A stretch of 64,000 nucleotides of DNA from CAYRFE01 sp964423645 [NCBI: uncultured bacterium] (GCA_964423645.1 CAYRFE010000003.1:54145-118144); one strand, 5' to 3'; shown: positions 27,618 to 37,694, counted from the stretch's first letter. Notes: generated from the sequence alone by a model not told the origin. Made by a program: numbers and translations.

Positions 27618-29177
27618 TCACACTTTTTTCTTTACCACAAGTATCGTCATATCATCCTGAAGTTCCGTTTTTGTTTTAAATCCATTAACGGTATCAAGAA
27701 TAACATGTGCGATCAATTCCGCACTTTTTTTTCTATTGTCAAAATACAACTTTGTTAAACGTTCCTCGCCGAATTCTTCCCCCTCATCATTTGTAGCCTC
27801 GGTAAAGCCGTCTGTAAACATGAGAATCGTTTCAAATTTATCAAAGGTTACTCGACCGATCTCATAACGAGCATTTGGCAAAATACCCAACAACAGTCCG
27901 CCTTGTGTTAATTCTGATGTCTTCCCTGCCGCATCAATCAAAATCGGAGGATTGTGTCCTGCATTGATATATTTCATATCAAGATGGTCCATGTCAAAAA
28001 CCGCAACAAAGAATGTGATAAACTGTTCCGGCGCAGTACTTTCATAAATCAAATTATTCAATCGTTCAACAATCGTCTCAATATCAATATTAACTTCAGC
28101 AAGTAATTTAAAACCGGCATGCAACGTTGAAACCAATAATGCAGCGGGTATACTTTTCCCTGTGACATCAGCAATTGCACAATAAAGCTTATTATTGATT
28201 TGACTTACATAGAAATAATCTCCGCCCACTTCACGACTTGGTATATTCATACCATGAATCGACCACAATTCATTCGATGGTATATTTTTTGGTAAAATAT
28301 TTTCCTGAATTGCACGTGCAACGAGTAATTCTTTCTCCATTCGACGTTTTTCGATCGACTCTTTAATCATTTTCGAACTTTCCAATGATACTGCAACATT
28401 CGTGGCAAGTGAAAACAAAAAATCATATTCTGATTCAGGGACAGGCGTTCCATCCATTTTATCCGTCAGTATGATAAACCCGATCGTCTTTTTTTGATAC
28501 TGCATAGGAATCAATAGTGTCGCGCCATCACCTCCCATCGAGTTGATCATTTCGTTTTTCATGAGTGATGAGACATTCCTAAGATTCCAAATGGTATTCA
28601 CCGTAGGCATATCAAGAACCGTTTCAGGAAGATCGCGAAAACCTTTTTCAATCTTGAGTCGATATGTTCCGTCAGTATGCAGTAAATACACTGCCGATCT
28701 GCTTACCATTATCTGCCCCATTATAGCAAAAATAAGCGCATTGAGAATGTCACGTTCTTCAAAGAGGAAAATCAACTCTCGCGAAATTTCCATGAGCGTA
28801 TTGACTTCTTGAGATTTCTGCATACGTCCTCGAGACACTTTTAAAATGTTATCATATAAAATCGCACTTATGACAACCATTTTCAGGACATACAGATCCA
28901 TAATCATTTCCGGTGAGTCAGGAATAATCCCGTCAACGGAAAGTTTCACATCATCAAAATATGTTTTACGTAACCCTATTGATGTGGAAAATTCATTATT
29001 TCCCCGCTCATATAAGACAGTACTTTCTTTTTCGTTTACAAGAAGACAATTATTAAACCCATGCTTTTCACAAAAATAATCCATAAAAAGTGCGCAATTT
29101 TCTTTAACATGAGCTCGTGACGTCATTTTTTCCAAAACGGCTAAAAGACCTTTGTCATGCGTTATAAGGGGATGCAT
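27618..29177 (-). CDS. SpoIIE/RsbU-type PP2C phosphatase with GAF-like sensor
   Basis: 519 residues, no membrane helix. The first 300 residues hold a GAF-like sensory region, then a short coiled coil ('EKRRMEKELLVARAIQENILP'). The PP2C domain follows (about 305-517) with metal-binding Asp in 'EVGGDYFYV', 'CAIADVTGKS' and 'LMFTDGFTEATN'. In partner-switching systems such proteins dephosphorylate the STAS antagonist. It is the last gene of the STAS/RsbW/RsbU operon, 17 bases after a second phosphatase; the two probably answer to different signals, this one cytoplasmic. Confidence 0.9.
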   Translation of the reverse strand: MHPLITHDKGLLAVLEKMTSRAHVKENCALFMDYFCEKHGFNNCLLVNEKESTVLYERGNNEFSTSIGLRKTYFDDVKLSVDGIIPDSPEMIMDLYVLKMVVISAILYDNILKVSRGRMQKSQEVNTLMEISRELIFLFEERDILNALIFAIMGQIMVSRSAVYLLHTDGTYRLKIEKGFRDLPETVLDMPTVNTIWNLRNVSSLMKNEMINSMGGDGATLLIPMQYQKKTIGFIILTDKMDGTPVPESEYDFLFSLATNVAVSLESSKMIKESIEKRRMEKELLVARAIQENILPKNIPSNELWSIHGMNIPSREVGGDYFYVSQINNKLYCAIADVTGKSIPAALLVSTLHAGFKLLAEVNIDIETIVERLNNLIYESTAPEQFITFFVAVFDMDHLDMKYINAGHNPPILIDAAGKTSELTQGGLLLGILPNARYEIGRVTFDKFETILMFTDGFTEATNDEGEEFGEERLTKLYFDNRKKSAELIAHVILDTVNGFKTKTELQDDMTILVVKKKV

Positions 29178-29194
29178 AGTGAATCCTCCTTCTC

Positions 29195-31255
29195 TTATTT
29201 ATGTGCGAACGCCAACATGGCGATATCATCAGTTTGAGTAAAGTTTTTTCTAAATTCATAAATATCTAAACTTACTTTATTGATAACTTTATCAGGGATC
29301 TCACGGCATTGAGTTTTCACACTATTAAACAGTCTGTCATCACCAAAAAACTCGCCCTTCTCGTTTTGTGCTTCGGTAATTCCATCGGTATATGAAAATA
29401 CTAGATCGCCAGGGTCAAGCGGCAAATCAACAATACTTAATTTCTCTAAAAACAATGCATCCGGTGCAAGACCTAAAGCAATTCCGGTTGTCGGTAAAAA
29501 CTCCAATATATCTTTCTTCGCATTGTAGTACAACGGCGGATTATGCCCCATATGCACATAACGGAGTGTTTTATCATATTTATTGAAAACAAATACAAGC
29601 ATCGTCACAAAGGTCTTTTCCGGTATTTTATGCCGAATGTAGGTATTCATCGAAGTAAGAACCGTCTCAATGGGTAATGAGGCATACTCAATACCGGTAT
29701 GAAGCAACGTACGAATCATGCTCATATACAATGCTCCGTTGACGCCTTTCCCGCTAACATCCGCGATCACAAAGACCATATCTCCGGTTTTTTTATTTTC
29801 GATGACGTCGCAATAATCGCCGCCAACTTTTATAGCAGGATTATATCGCCATGAAATATTGAGCATATCATCTATGATCTCCTTGGGAGGTAACAATGAT
29901 AATTGAATTTTACGTGCGAGATTTAATTCTTTTTCAAGAATCCTTTTTTCATACAATTCTTTGGTCGCTGCGACCGTATGCAATGTAAGCGATATTTGCA
30001 TCGCAATCGATCGTAAAATATTCAAGTGCGTTTTTGGCACCTTCATTTTCTTTGTTTTATCTCCAATAACTAAAAACCCGAAAAAATATTCTTCATAAAT
30101 TATCGGGAAAAAGTATACACCCCATTGATATTTATTGCGAATTTCCTCAGGCATTTCAGAGACCACGAATACACGCTTCGCTTCCTTATATGATTGATGA
30201 ATATGTTCAGCCTGAATAAGATCTGCGTCGTGCATATTGAGCAACACACGAAGTTCATTTACAACGAGTGTTCGAATTTCATTGAGAGAATCCGCCTGCA
30301 ATAATTTAGCAAAAAAAGTCGTGAGGATTTCTTCGTAGTCTATAGAAGATTTGACAAAAAAGTAATTCATAAGTTTCTGAATACCCCGTAAAAAGATGTA
30401 AAAAAGCATAAAGGCGGCAAGTGTTATAACAAACAACCAGATAATTTCTTCGTTATTGATCAATACTTTCGCAATAATACAATACCCACCGCAATATAAA
30501 CCTGTGAAAAGCAAAACGGAAACGTAATACAATACGCCACGAGCTTGTATCTCAATATTCAAAAATTTATATTTTACCATTGAGATACTGAGCACAATAA
30601 TATTCGCAATAATCGCACATAAATATAATATATGCATAAAGTCTATCGAAACTCCGCCGGGAATGACACGACATTGCATAATAAGAAAATCTGCTATAAA
30701 TACTACTACAAAAATACGTATACCCAAAAGTAATAAACCAATCTGATGTGAAAATACAGGGCTTGTAATATTTTTCCTTTTATACCACAATAAAGTATAT
30801 GCGGTTATTCCATAAACTAAATTAAGTAATAACAGAGATATCGTATAGAGTTTCGTGACGACCGCTACTATACCGAATCGAATGATACCCATTGAGTAAG
30901 AACCGTCTTTGGATAGAAATACCGTATCAATCAATGCAAACATGATTACCATAAAGAAATAAACAAAATATGGTATGAACAATGCGTAACGAATATATCG
31001 CCGACTTTTTAAAATGTGATGTTCAAAGGGAAATATAAGTGCAAATAATAACAAAAAAGGGAAATATAGAATCCATATCTTATCTATATTGTGTGTGTGT
31101 AAACTTGTGATCGACCATGAAAATGGAGCAAGCCCTAAAGAAAGCATCATAACCGCTGTAATGGTATTTAGCTGAGTTTTTCTATTTTTATAAATATACC
31201 AACTGAGAAAAAAAGTAATCACGGTAACACTATACTGAATGACATTCATCGTCAA
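29195..31255 (-). CDS. Membrane SpoIIE/RsbU-type PP2C phosphatase (7TM sensor plus GAF)
   Basis: 686 residues. The N-terminal third is a seven-or-eight-helix membrane sensor like the 7TM region of some histidine kinases. A GAF-like region (about 300-440), a linker coiled coil and the PP2C domain follow, with 'KVGGDYCDV', 'VFVIADVSGKGVNGALY' and 'FSYTDGITEAQN'. It overlaps the upstream RsbW gene by 4 bases. A membrane-sensing counterpart to the cytoplasmic phosphatase downstream; both would act on the STAS protein of this operon. Confidence 0.9.
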   Translation of the reverse strand: MTMNVIQYSVTVITFFLSWYIYKNRKTQLNTITAVMMLSLGLAPFSWSITSLHTHNIDKIWILYFPFLLLFALIFPFEHHILKSRRYIRYALFIPYFVYFFMVIMFALIDTVFLSKDGSYSMGIIRFGIVAVVTKLYTISLLLLNLVYGITAYTLLWYKRKNITSPVFSHQIGLLLLGIRIFVVVFIADFLIMQCRVIPGGVSIDFMHILYLCAIIANIIVLSISMVKYKFLNIEIQARGVLYYVSVLLFTGLYCGGYCIIAKVLINNEEIIWLFVITLAAFMLFYIFLRGIQKLMNYFFVKSSIDYEEILTTFFAKLLQADSLNEIRTLVVNELRVLLNMHDADLIQAEHIHQSYKEAKRVFVVSEMPEEIRNKYQWGVYFFPIIYEEYFFGFLVIGDKTKKMKVPKTHLNILRSIAMQISLTLHTVAATKELYEKRILEKELNLARKIQLSLLPPKEIIDDMLNISWRYNPAIKVGGDYCDVIENKKTGDMVFVIADVSGKGVNGALYMSMIRTLLHTGIEYASLPIETVLTSMNTYIRHKIPEKTFVTMLVFVFNKYDKTLRYVHMGHNPPLYYNAKKDILEFLPTTGIALGLAPDALFLEKLSIVDLPLDPGDLVFSYTDGITEAQNEKGEFFGDDRLFNSVKTQCREIPDKVINKVSLDIYEFRKNFTQTDDIAMLAFAHK

Positions 31256-31683
31256 GTGTCCTTTATAATCTTATGAATAGTGACTACATTTTTGCTATTG
31301 GGATGAATTGAATATTCCACTTTATCCGAAAACTTTTCTATAATATGAAGACCATACCCGCCGGGATCACGTTCATTGATTTTCTTTTGCAAACTTTTAA
31401 AACGTTTGATGGAAAATCCTTTTCCATAATCTGCAACACTGAAAATCATTTCATGCCGAGTTTCATGATATTCAACTTCCAATTCGATGAGCCGACGTTC
31501 ACCTGTTTGCTCTTGAGAATACGCATGCCGAACAACATTCGATGCTGTCTCATCAACGATCAACTCAATATCATCAGTTTCACGTTCAGGAATATTATTG
31601 ACTCTACAAATATCAATGACAAAGCGCCGTATCAATTCGAGATATCGCGCATCGGATGGTACTTGTAAAAAAAAATATTTCAT
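31252..31683 (-). CDS. RsbW-like serine kinase / anti-sigma factor
   Basis: 143 residues, GHKL ATPase of the SpoIIAB/RsbW class: 'LIVDETASNVVRHAYS' is the N-box and 'VADYGKGFS' and 'DPGGYGLHII' the G boxes. Such proteins hold a partner (usually a sigma factor) and phosphorylate the STAS antagonist. No sigma factor is encoded nearby, so the final target is unknown. It overlaps both neighbours by 4 bases. Confidence 0.88.
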   Translation of the reverse strand: MKYFFLQVPSDARYLELIRRFVIDICRVNNIPERETDDIELIVDETASNVVRHAYSQEQTGERRLIELEVEYHETRHEMIFSVADYGKGFSIKRFKSLQKKINERDPGGYGLHIIEKFSDKVEYSIHPNSKNVVTIHKIIKDT

Positions 31684-32030
31684 ACTCTGAATTTTTCTAT
31701 TGCGTCTTTTTCATTATCCAATATTTCATATATTGCGGCAAACCCGAGAATTGAAAAGATTCTAAATATTTTTTCAGGAATATGCAAAAATTTAATATCT
31801 CCGTTCTTTTCACGAATATCTTCAATATGACCCATAAAAACGCCAAAACCGGTGGAAGAAATATATTCGATCCGTTCCATGTCGACCAATATCTTATAAT
31901 ATCCTTTCCCGATCAAATCGGTGAGAAGATTCTCAAACTCCGGAGCGGTGTGCGCATCTAAAAAACCTGCAAGAGATATTTTTAATATATCTCCTTCAAT
32001 TGTATCATACACAGCCTCATAACCGGGCAT
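31680..32030 (-). CDS. STAS-domain anti-sigma factor antagonist (RsbV-like)
   Basis: 116 residues, single STAS domain. 'VDMERIEYISSTGFGVFMG' contains the conserved Ser phosphorylated by RsbW-type kinases. ATG 32030 chosen because an AGGAGG lies 5 bases upstream; the longer frame to 32048 has none. First gene of the partner-switching operon, directly behind a strong promoter. Confidence 0.9.
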   Translation of the reverse strand: MPGYEAVYDTIEGDILKISLAGFLDAHTAPEFENLLTDLIGKGYYKILVDMERIEYISSTGFGVFMGHIEDIREKNGDIKFLHIPEKIFRIFSILGFAAIYEILDNEKDAIEKFRV

Positions 32031-32064
32031 AGTGACCTCCTTATACACATTATCTTCAACAATG

Positions 32065-32093
32065 ATTATACATCGTAGATACTAATAATTCAA
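32065..32093 (-). promoter_or_regulatory. Promoter of the partner-switching operon
   Basis: Minus strand: TTGAAT, 17-base spacer, perfect TATAAT. The start falls about 30 bases before the AGGAGG and ATG of the STAS gene. Confidence 0.7.
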
Positions 32094-32114
32094 GACATTT
32101 GCGTACCAATGAAA

Positions 32115-32140
32115 ATGCCCCTTCATTACTGAAGGGGCAT
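32115..32140 (-). terminator. Terminator after the methylmalonyl-CoA operon
   Basis: Perfect 11-bp stem ATGCCCCTTCA / TGAAGGGGCAT with a 4-base loop, then ATTTTC on the minus strand, 22 bases past the mmdB stop. It separates this operon from the STAS operon. Confidence 0.8.
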
Positions 32141-32161
32141 GTATATATGTTTGACTGAAAT

Positions 32162-33775
32162 TTAGGACAATACCGCAATGAAGACACCGGCAGCAAGTGC
32201 AGAACCGATCACACCTGCCACATTCGGTCCCATTGCATGCATGAGAATATGATTGTTCGGATCAAATTTGCGTGCATAGATCTGAACGACACGCGCAGAA
32301 TCCGGTACTGCCGATACACCCGCCGCACCTATGAGGGGATTGATCTTTTCTTTAAGGAAAAGATTCATAAATTTCGCAAACAATAATCCGCCGATTGTAG
32401 CCACGCAAAAAGATGCACACCCGAGTACAAATATTTTCAGTGAATTCATTTGTAAAAACACAGATGCCTGTGTACTTGCACCGACTGTAAAACCTAAAAT
32501 GATTACTGAGATATCGATCAACGCTGTTGAAGCGGTCTTTGCAAGACGATCGACCACGCCGCTTTCTTTGAGTATATTACCCAACATCAACATACCGATA
32601 AGGGTTATTGAGCCGGGAGCCACAAGCGCACACACCAAAAATACTGCGATCGGAAATAATACACGTTCAGTTTTTGATACACGACGTGAAGGAGGCATGC
32701 GAATCAATACTTCTTTTTTTGTAATAAGTAACTTCATAAACGGAGGTTGGATCACAGGGACCAATCCCATATAGGAATATGCCGCAATCGCTACCGGCCC
32801 TAATAATTTCGGGGCTAACATTGATGTGACAAATATGGACGTAGGACCGTCTGCGCCACCGATTATACCTATTGACGCTGCTTCCATACCGGTAAATCCA
32901 AGATATAATGCACCTAAAAATGTTGCAAATATACCTATTTGCGCCGCAGCACCGAGTAAAACCGATTTAGGGCTTGAGATAAGTGCCGAGAAATCCGTCA
33001 TAGCACCGATACCTAAAAATATAAGCGGCGGGAAAATACCGTTCGTGACCGCATAATACAACAATGAAAACACGCTGTTTTGTGTTGCACCGGTATTCGA
33101 TATTGAATCATAGACACCAATCGGAAGATATCCAGGGTAAGGGATATTACCGATCAAAATACCGAACCCTATAGGTAACAATAACAACGGTTCATAATCT
33201 TTGACTACACCAAGGTAAATAAAGGCAAGCCCAACAAGAATCATGATCAATGATTTCCAATTATCTCCCGACAAGAGAACTGCAACACCCGTTCCTTTTA
33301 TTATTTTCTGTGTCATAGATTGTTCACTCAGTGCTAATGTAGATTTTTCATTGTCATTGAGTGCAGTAACGATTCCCGGTTGTATTAATATTTTTTGATC
33401 TTGTCTCAACGGTAATGTAAGTGGTTCATACCCTGATTTACTCACTTTAATTTTATACTCCCCGGGAGGAATTCTTCGTAGAACAAATGTTCCGTTATCG
33501 GCAGTGCTGGTTTCGACACTCATTCCGTACGGATATGAACTGGGAAGATTAATAACAATTTTCACACCCTGAATAGGTAATCCGGTAGCATTATCAATAA
33601 CTGTACCGGTCAACGTACCGAATACTGCGTCAATAACCGCTTCTTTATCAATGCCTTTCCGTACGAAATCATCATCAACAGATAAGCCTTGAGCAGATAT
33701 ACCTGTTGTAAAAAGAACAGCGAAAAACGTGACCGCTATTCCTTTTTTTATTATAGATAACCATTGACTGTCCAT
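32162..33775 (-). CDS. mmdB: Na+-pumping methylmalonyl-CoA (or oxaloacetate) decarboxylase beta subunit, with extra N-terminal domain
   Basis: 537 residues against about 375-435 usual. Residues 1-29 look like a signal or anchor. Residues about 54-122 are a carboxypeptidase-regulatory-like beta-sandwich ('GTVIDNATGLPIQGVKI', 'GTFVLRRIPPGEYKI', 'VSKSGYEPLTL'). The rest (about 165-537) is the usual beta subunit, with the ion-binding 'GGADGPTSIFVTSMLAP' (Asp309) and many helices. The beta subunit decarboxylates carboxybiotin and exports Na+. The added outer domain is unusual and gives it a periplasmic beta-sandwich of unknown role. Last gene of the operon, preceded by AAGGAG. Confidence 0.9.
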   Translation of the reverse strand: MDSQWLSIIKKGIAVTFFAVLFTTGISAQGLSVDDDFVRKGIDKEAVIDAVFGTLTGTVIDNATGLPIQGVKIVINLPSSYPYGMSVETSTADNGTFVLRRIPPGEYKIKVSKSGYEPLTLPLRQDQKILIQPGIVTALNDNEKSTLALSEQSMTQKIIKGTGVAVLLSGDNWKSLIMILVGLAFIYLGVVKDYEPLLLLPIGFGILIGNIPYPGYLPIGVYDSISNTGATQNSVFSLLYYAVTNGIFPPLIFLGIGAMTDFSALISSPKSVLLGAAAQIGIFATFLGALYLGFTGMEAASIGIIGGADGPTSIFVTSMLAPKLLGPVAIAAYSYMGLVPVIQPPFMKLLITKKEVLIRMPPSRRVSKTERVLFPIAVFLVCALVAPGSITLIGMLMLGNILKESGVVDRLAKTASTALIDISVIILGFTVGASTQASVFLQMNSLKIFVLGCASFCVATIGGLLFAKFMNLFLKEKINPLIGAAGVSAVPDSARVVQIYARKFDPNNHILMHAMGPNVAGVIGSALAAGVFIAVLS

Positions 33776-33791
33776 GTATATACTCCTTACA

Positions 33792-34262
33792 TTACTCGAT
33801 CACAATTAATACATCACCCTCGTAAACATTTTGACCTTTTGTTACTTTCACTTCTTTGACAATGCCGTTAAATTGCGTCTGAATTTCATTTTCCATTTTC
33901 ATCGCTTCCATAATAACGACATCTTGTCCTGCTTTCACTGCGTCACCTTCTTTTACTAATACGTCGATAATAAGCCCCGGTAATGGCGAAAGGATTGACT
34001 TGCCGTGTGCGACTGCCGCCGGTTTATGAAGATGCTCGGCAGGTTTTGGTTGTTTCACGACCGGAGTCGTTTCAACTGACTCAACACGTGTCGCGGTTGG
34101 CATCGGTTTTTCACGTATTTGTTGTACACTCTCAATACCAAGGTCTTTCAAACCGACATTATACTTTTTATCATTCACGGTGATGACCGCTTTATATGCA
34201 CCGAATTCATTGACCTTAACTTTGAATTCTTTCCCATTGATATCTAATACTATTTCTTTCAT
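33792..34262 (-). CDS. mmdC: Biotin carrier protein of the decarboxylase
   Basis: 156 residues. A C-terminal lipoyl/biotinyl domain (about 88-156) with 'VIMEAMKMENEI' places biotin on Lys122. A Pro/Ala/Lys linker and an N-terminal beta-rich part precede it. It carries CO2 from the carboxyltransferase (mmdA) to the membrane beta subunit. Gaps to its neighbours are 15-16 bases. Confidence 0.93.
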   Translation of the reverse strand: MKEIVLDINGKEFKVKVNEFGAYKAVITVNDKKYNVGLKDLGIESVQQIREKPMPTATRVESVETTPVVKQPKPAEHLHKPAAVAHGKSILSPLPGLIIDVLVKEGDAVKAGQDVVIMEAMKMENEIQTQFNGIVKEVKVTKGQNVYEGDVLIVIE

Positions 34263-34277
34263 ATTTCACCTCGTCCG

Positions 34278-34760
34278 TTATTCTCTATACCCGAATTTAT
34301 TACCCATCTTCCAGGCGGTACCGATATCTTTCCCGTGGCGGAACGTAATCTTTGTGTGCAGATCTTCAATATGAAGTCTGCGATACAACTCAACGGTTGT
34401 CGCTATTGCAACGACCACATCGTCATCAACGTCTTCCGCAACGGTCACTTTCTGAGACGATTCATCTTTAACCGATGTAGTCGATGACGCTTCGACGGGC
34501 TTTTTCTCACGAGCAAATATTACGTTAAACAATCGAATGACCAACGCTATAAGTATGAGTCCTATAAATACTGTGCCCATACCGTTAAGCATAAGCTCAA
34601 CACCCTTATTGTCGGTCACATTTTTCCACCCCTTTACAGTCGTGTGCGAAGTTGTGGTCTGTGATGTCTCATCAGTTTTTTTATCTTCTGTTTTTTTCTC
34701 AACAAGCGTTTCCTGTGGCATTGAGGAGGTATTATCTTTTTCTTTGATTTCAGTCTGCAT
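34278..34760 (-). CDS. mmdD: Decarboxylase small membrane subunit (OadG/MmdD type)
   Basis: 160 residues: a long charged N-terminal stretch rich in Lys, Glu and Thr, one membrane helix ('MGTVFIGLILIALVIRLFNVIF'), then an acidic linker and the C-terminal 'VVAIATTVELYRRL' motif of OadG/MmdD. It anchors and stabilises the complex. The 50-residue N-terminal extension is longer than usual. Confidence 0.82.
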   Translation of the reverse strand: MQTEIKEKDNTSSMPQETLVEKKTEDKKTDETSQTTTSHTTVKGWKNVTDNKGVELMLNGMGTVFIGLILIALVIRLFNVIFAREKKPVEASSTTSVKDESSQKVTVAEDVDDDVVVAIATTVELYRRLHIEDLHTKITFRHGKDIGTAWKMGNKFGYRE

Positions 34761-34774
34761 ATCCGCCTCCTCGT

Positions 34775-36325
34775 TTACAACGGAATATTTCCGTGTTTTT
34801 TAGCAGGAATCTCATCCCGTTTATTTTCAAGCATCTTCAGCGATTTGATAAGTTTGTAGCGTGTGACTTTCGGTTCGATTACCTCATCTACATACCCTTT
34901 TGATGCAGCAACATACGGATTGGCAAATTTTTCACGATATTCCTCAATTTTTTCCTGTAACTTCGCCGCAGGATCTTCAGATTCTTTGATCTCGCGTGCG
35001 AAAATAATTTCACTCGCACCGTTCGGTCCCATAACAGCAATTTCAGCTGATGGCCACGCCATAACGACATCACCGCGTAACTCTTTTGAATTCATAACGC
35101 AATAAGCTCCGCCATATGCTTTACGGGTAATAACCGTGATTTTAGGTACTGTTGCTTCGGCATATGCATACAACATCTTTGCACCATTACGGATAATTCC
35201 GCCGTATTCCTGAACGGTACCCGGCATAAATCCCGGTACATCTTCAAATGTAATTATCGGAATATTGAAACAATCACAGAAACGTATAAAACGTGCCGCT
35301 TTTACTGATGCATTGATATCAAGAACACCCGCTAAATATTTCGGTTGATTCGCGATTATTCCCACGCTTTTTCCGTCTAAGCGAGCATAACCGATGACTA
35401 TATTCGGCGCATATAATTCCTGTACTTCAAAGAAATCACCGTTATCAACTATTTTTGCAATTAACTCTTTTACGTCATACGGCTTATTCGGATTATCGGG
35501 TACAATGTAATTGAGATCTTCATCAACTCTATCCGCGGGATCATTGGTCGGTACCGCAGGAGTCTCTTCCATATTATTCTGAGGAATAAACGAAATAAGT
35601 TTACGAATGCCCGCAAATAATTTCTTTTCATCTTCGCACGCAAAATGCACAACACCGCTTTTGGTCGCATGCATGGTGGCACCGCCCAGTTCTTCGGCAG
35701 TTACATCTTCTTGAGTAACCGATTTCACAACTTTTGGTCCGGTAACAAACATTTGTGCGGTTTCTTTAACCATAAAAATATAATCAGTAAGCGCCGGAGA
35801 ATACACTGCCCCGCCCGCTGCAGGACCGACAATGGCAGTGATCTGAGGCACAACACCGGAGTACAATACATTTTTTAAAAATATTGAGGCATATCCCGAA
35901 AGAGAGTCAACACCCTCTTGAATACGCGCTCCACCGGAATCATTGATCCCGATAACCGGGGCGCCAACCTTCGCAGCCATATCCATTATTTTGACAATCT
36001 TTTCGCTGACAGTTTTTGAAAGTGATCCTCCAATGACGGTAAAATCGAATGAATATACGAAAATGAGTCGTCCGTCAACCGTACCGTAACCTGTAACGAC
36101 ACCATCACCCGGGACTTTCTTTTTTTCCATGCCAAACTCACTGCATTGGTGAGTACGAAGCATATCAATTTCTTCAAAACTTCTGTCATCAAGAAGTAAG
36201 GTGATCCGTTCACGTGCGGTCAGTTTCCCGCGTTCATGCTGTTTTTTAATGGCGTCTTCTCCGCCGCCAATACGTGCTTCATCAATTTTCTTTTTTAGTT
36301 CAAGAATTTTTCTTTCGCTACTCAT
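34775..36325 (-). CDS. mmdA: Methylmalonyl-CoA decarboxylase alpha subunit (carboxyltransferase)
   Basis: 516 residues, crotonase-fold acyl-CoA carboxyltransferase of the PccB/MmdA family. '[18 protein letters not shown]', '[16 protein letters not shown]', '[20 protein letters not shown]' and '[10 protein letters not shown]' are the acyl-CoA and biotin oxyanion-hole motifs. It moves CO2 from (S)-methylmalonyl-CoA to biotin, giving propionyl-CoA. PccB of a carboxylase is the alternative, but the absent biotin carboxylase and adjacent beta subunit favour decarboxylation. Confidence 0.95.
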   Translation of the reverse strand: MSSERKILELKKKIDEARIGGGEDAIKKQHERGKLTARERITLLLDDRSFEEIDMLRTHQCSEFGMEKKKVPGDGVVTGYGTVDGRLIFVYSFDFTVIGGSLSKTVSEKIVKIMDMAAKVGAPVIGINDSGGARIQEGVDSLSGYASIFLKNVLYSGVVPQITAIVGPAAGGAVYSPALTDYIFMVKETAQMFVTGPKVVKSVTQEDVTAEELGGATMHATKSGVVHFACEDEKKLFAGIRKLISFIPQNNMEETPAVPTNDPADRVDEDLNYIVPDNPNKPYDVKELIAKIVDNGDFFEVQELYAPNIVIGYARLDGKSVGIIANQPKYLAGVLDINASVKAARFIRFCDCFNIPIITFEDVPGFMPGTVQEYGGIIRNGAKMLYAYAEATVPKITVITRKAYGGAYCVMNSKELRGDVVMAWPSAEIAVMGPNGASEIIFAREIKESEDPAAKLQEKIEEYREKFANPYVAASKGYVDEVIEPKVTRYKLIKSLKMLENKRDEIPAKKHGNIPL

Positions 36326-36340
36326 ATCTATTCCCCTCCG

Positions 36341-36742
36341 TTATTTGGTCTGACAAATTTCAGTCAACACTTTACCCGATGATTTCGGATGAATGAATGC
36401 TATCTTCGCATCATGTGCACCCGTACGCGGCGTAGAATCGATCATCTCAAGACCTTTACCCTTTACCGATGCGATTTCTTGCTCAATATTATCAGTTTCA
36501 TACGCGATATGATGAATTCCTTCACCTTTTTTCTCGATAAACTTTGCAATCGGACTCTCATCGGAAAGCGGTTCTAATAATTCTATTTTTGCATCCCCCG
36601 CCTGAAACATTGCAACACGAACTTTTTGTTCTGCAACTTCTTCGGTGCCATGAAACTCTAATTTGAGCACATCCCGATAAAAAGGAATATGGTCATCCAA
36701 TTTGTTGACTGCAATACCAATATGATTAATGTGTTTGATCAT
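36341..36742 (-). CDS. mce: Methylmalonyl-CoA epimerase
   Basis: 133 residues, vicinal-oxygen-chelate fold. Metal ligands are visible: His in 'HIGIAVNKL', His in 'GIHHIAYE' and Glu in 'LTEICQ'. Interconverts the (R) and (S) forms of methylmalonyl-CoA between mutase and decarboxylase. It overlaps meaB by 17 bases. Confidence 0.95.
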   Translation of the reverse strand: MIKHINHIGIAVNKLDDHIPFYRDVLKLEFHGTEEVAEQKVRVAMFQAGDAKIELLEPLSDESPIAKFIEKKGEGIHHIAYETDNIEQEIASVKGKGLEMIDSTPRTGAHDAKIAFIHPKSSGKVLTEICQTK

Positions 36743-37694
36743 AGATCATCCCCTCCTTTATAAACTTTCTCAATTCCTCATGTATCATCGAATATGGTGT
36801 ACGTTTTTTTTCATAAATTTCATTTACCCATATATCACTTTTCTCATAAAATTTAATATGATCGTTCATGATAGTGTGCACCGAAAGAGTGAACATTTTG
36901 TGTAATTCGAGGCAAATACGATGCTTCCTGCGTTCCGCCAACACATTTTTATCTATCATCGTCTGGTAATAAGTTTCCATGGTATGCAACAATTCCTCGA
37001 TACCTTCTCCGCTGTTGGCAGATGTCATGCAAATAGGATTCTGTTCGTCGGGTTTTTCCATGTATTTAATATTCAAAGAATACTCAACCTCTGCGCGTAA
37101 TCGATCTGCCCCGTCACGATCTTTTTTATTAATGACGAACACATCGCCTATTTCCATAACGCCGGCTTTCATCGCTTGAATCTCATCACCCATTCCGGGT
37201 ACCAACACTAATGCGATCATATCGGTTAATTCCATGACCTCTACTTCTGTCTGACCCACGCCGATAGTCTCAAGCAAAATAACATCAAAGCCTGAGGCAT
37301 CAAGAACTTTTATACAATCCCCCGTTGCGACAGACACCCCGCCTAAGTGGCCGCGTGATGCCATCGAACGTATAAACACACCTTCATCAGTGGCATGACG
37401 CTGCATGCGCAAACGATCACCCAAGATCGCCCCGCCTGAAAAAGGCGAACTCGGATCGACCGCAATGACTGCAACTGTTTTATTTTGTGCACGTAACTTT
37501 TCAATCATCTGATCAACAAGTGTACTTTTTCCTGCACCGGGAGGTCCGGTGATTCCCCATATAATTGCGTTACCGGTATGAGGATAGAGCGTATCAATAA
37601 GTTGTTCACGACGTTGACCGCCGTTTTCAACAACGGTTATTGCGCGAGCAATCATTCGCTCATTATGGTCCAACACACCGGCAGCAATATTCAT
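36726..37694 (-). CDS. meaB: Methylmalonyl-CoA mutase-associated GTPase MeaB
   Basis: 322 residues, G3E GTPase. Walker A 'GPPGAGKSTLVDQM', 'DPSSPFSGGAILGDR', 'ETIGVGQTEVEV' and 'NKKDRDGADR' are all present. It protects and reloads the B12 cofactor of the mutase. It abuts the B12-binding subunit gene, sharing one base. Confidence 0.95.
   Translation of the reverse strand: MNIAAGVLDHNERMIARAITVVENGGQRREQLIDTLYPHTGNAIIWGITGPPGAGKSTLVDQMIEKLRAQNKTVAVIAVDPSSPFSGGAILGDRLRMQRHATDEGVFIRSMASRGHLGGVSVATGDCIKVLDASGFDVILLETIGVGQTEVEVMELTDMIALVLVPGMGDEIQAMKAGVMEIGDVFVINKKDRDGADRLRAEVEYSLNIKYMEKPDEQNPICMTSANSGEGIEELLHTMETYYQTMIDKNVLAERRKHRICLELHKMFTLSVHTIMNDHIKFYEKSDIWVNEIYEKKRTPYSMIHEELRKFIKEGMIYDQTH

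Noticed and set aside
32331-32774. 147-codon plus-strand ORF
   Set aside because: Antisense shadow of the mmdB membrane region; composition mirrors the real gene.
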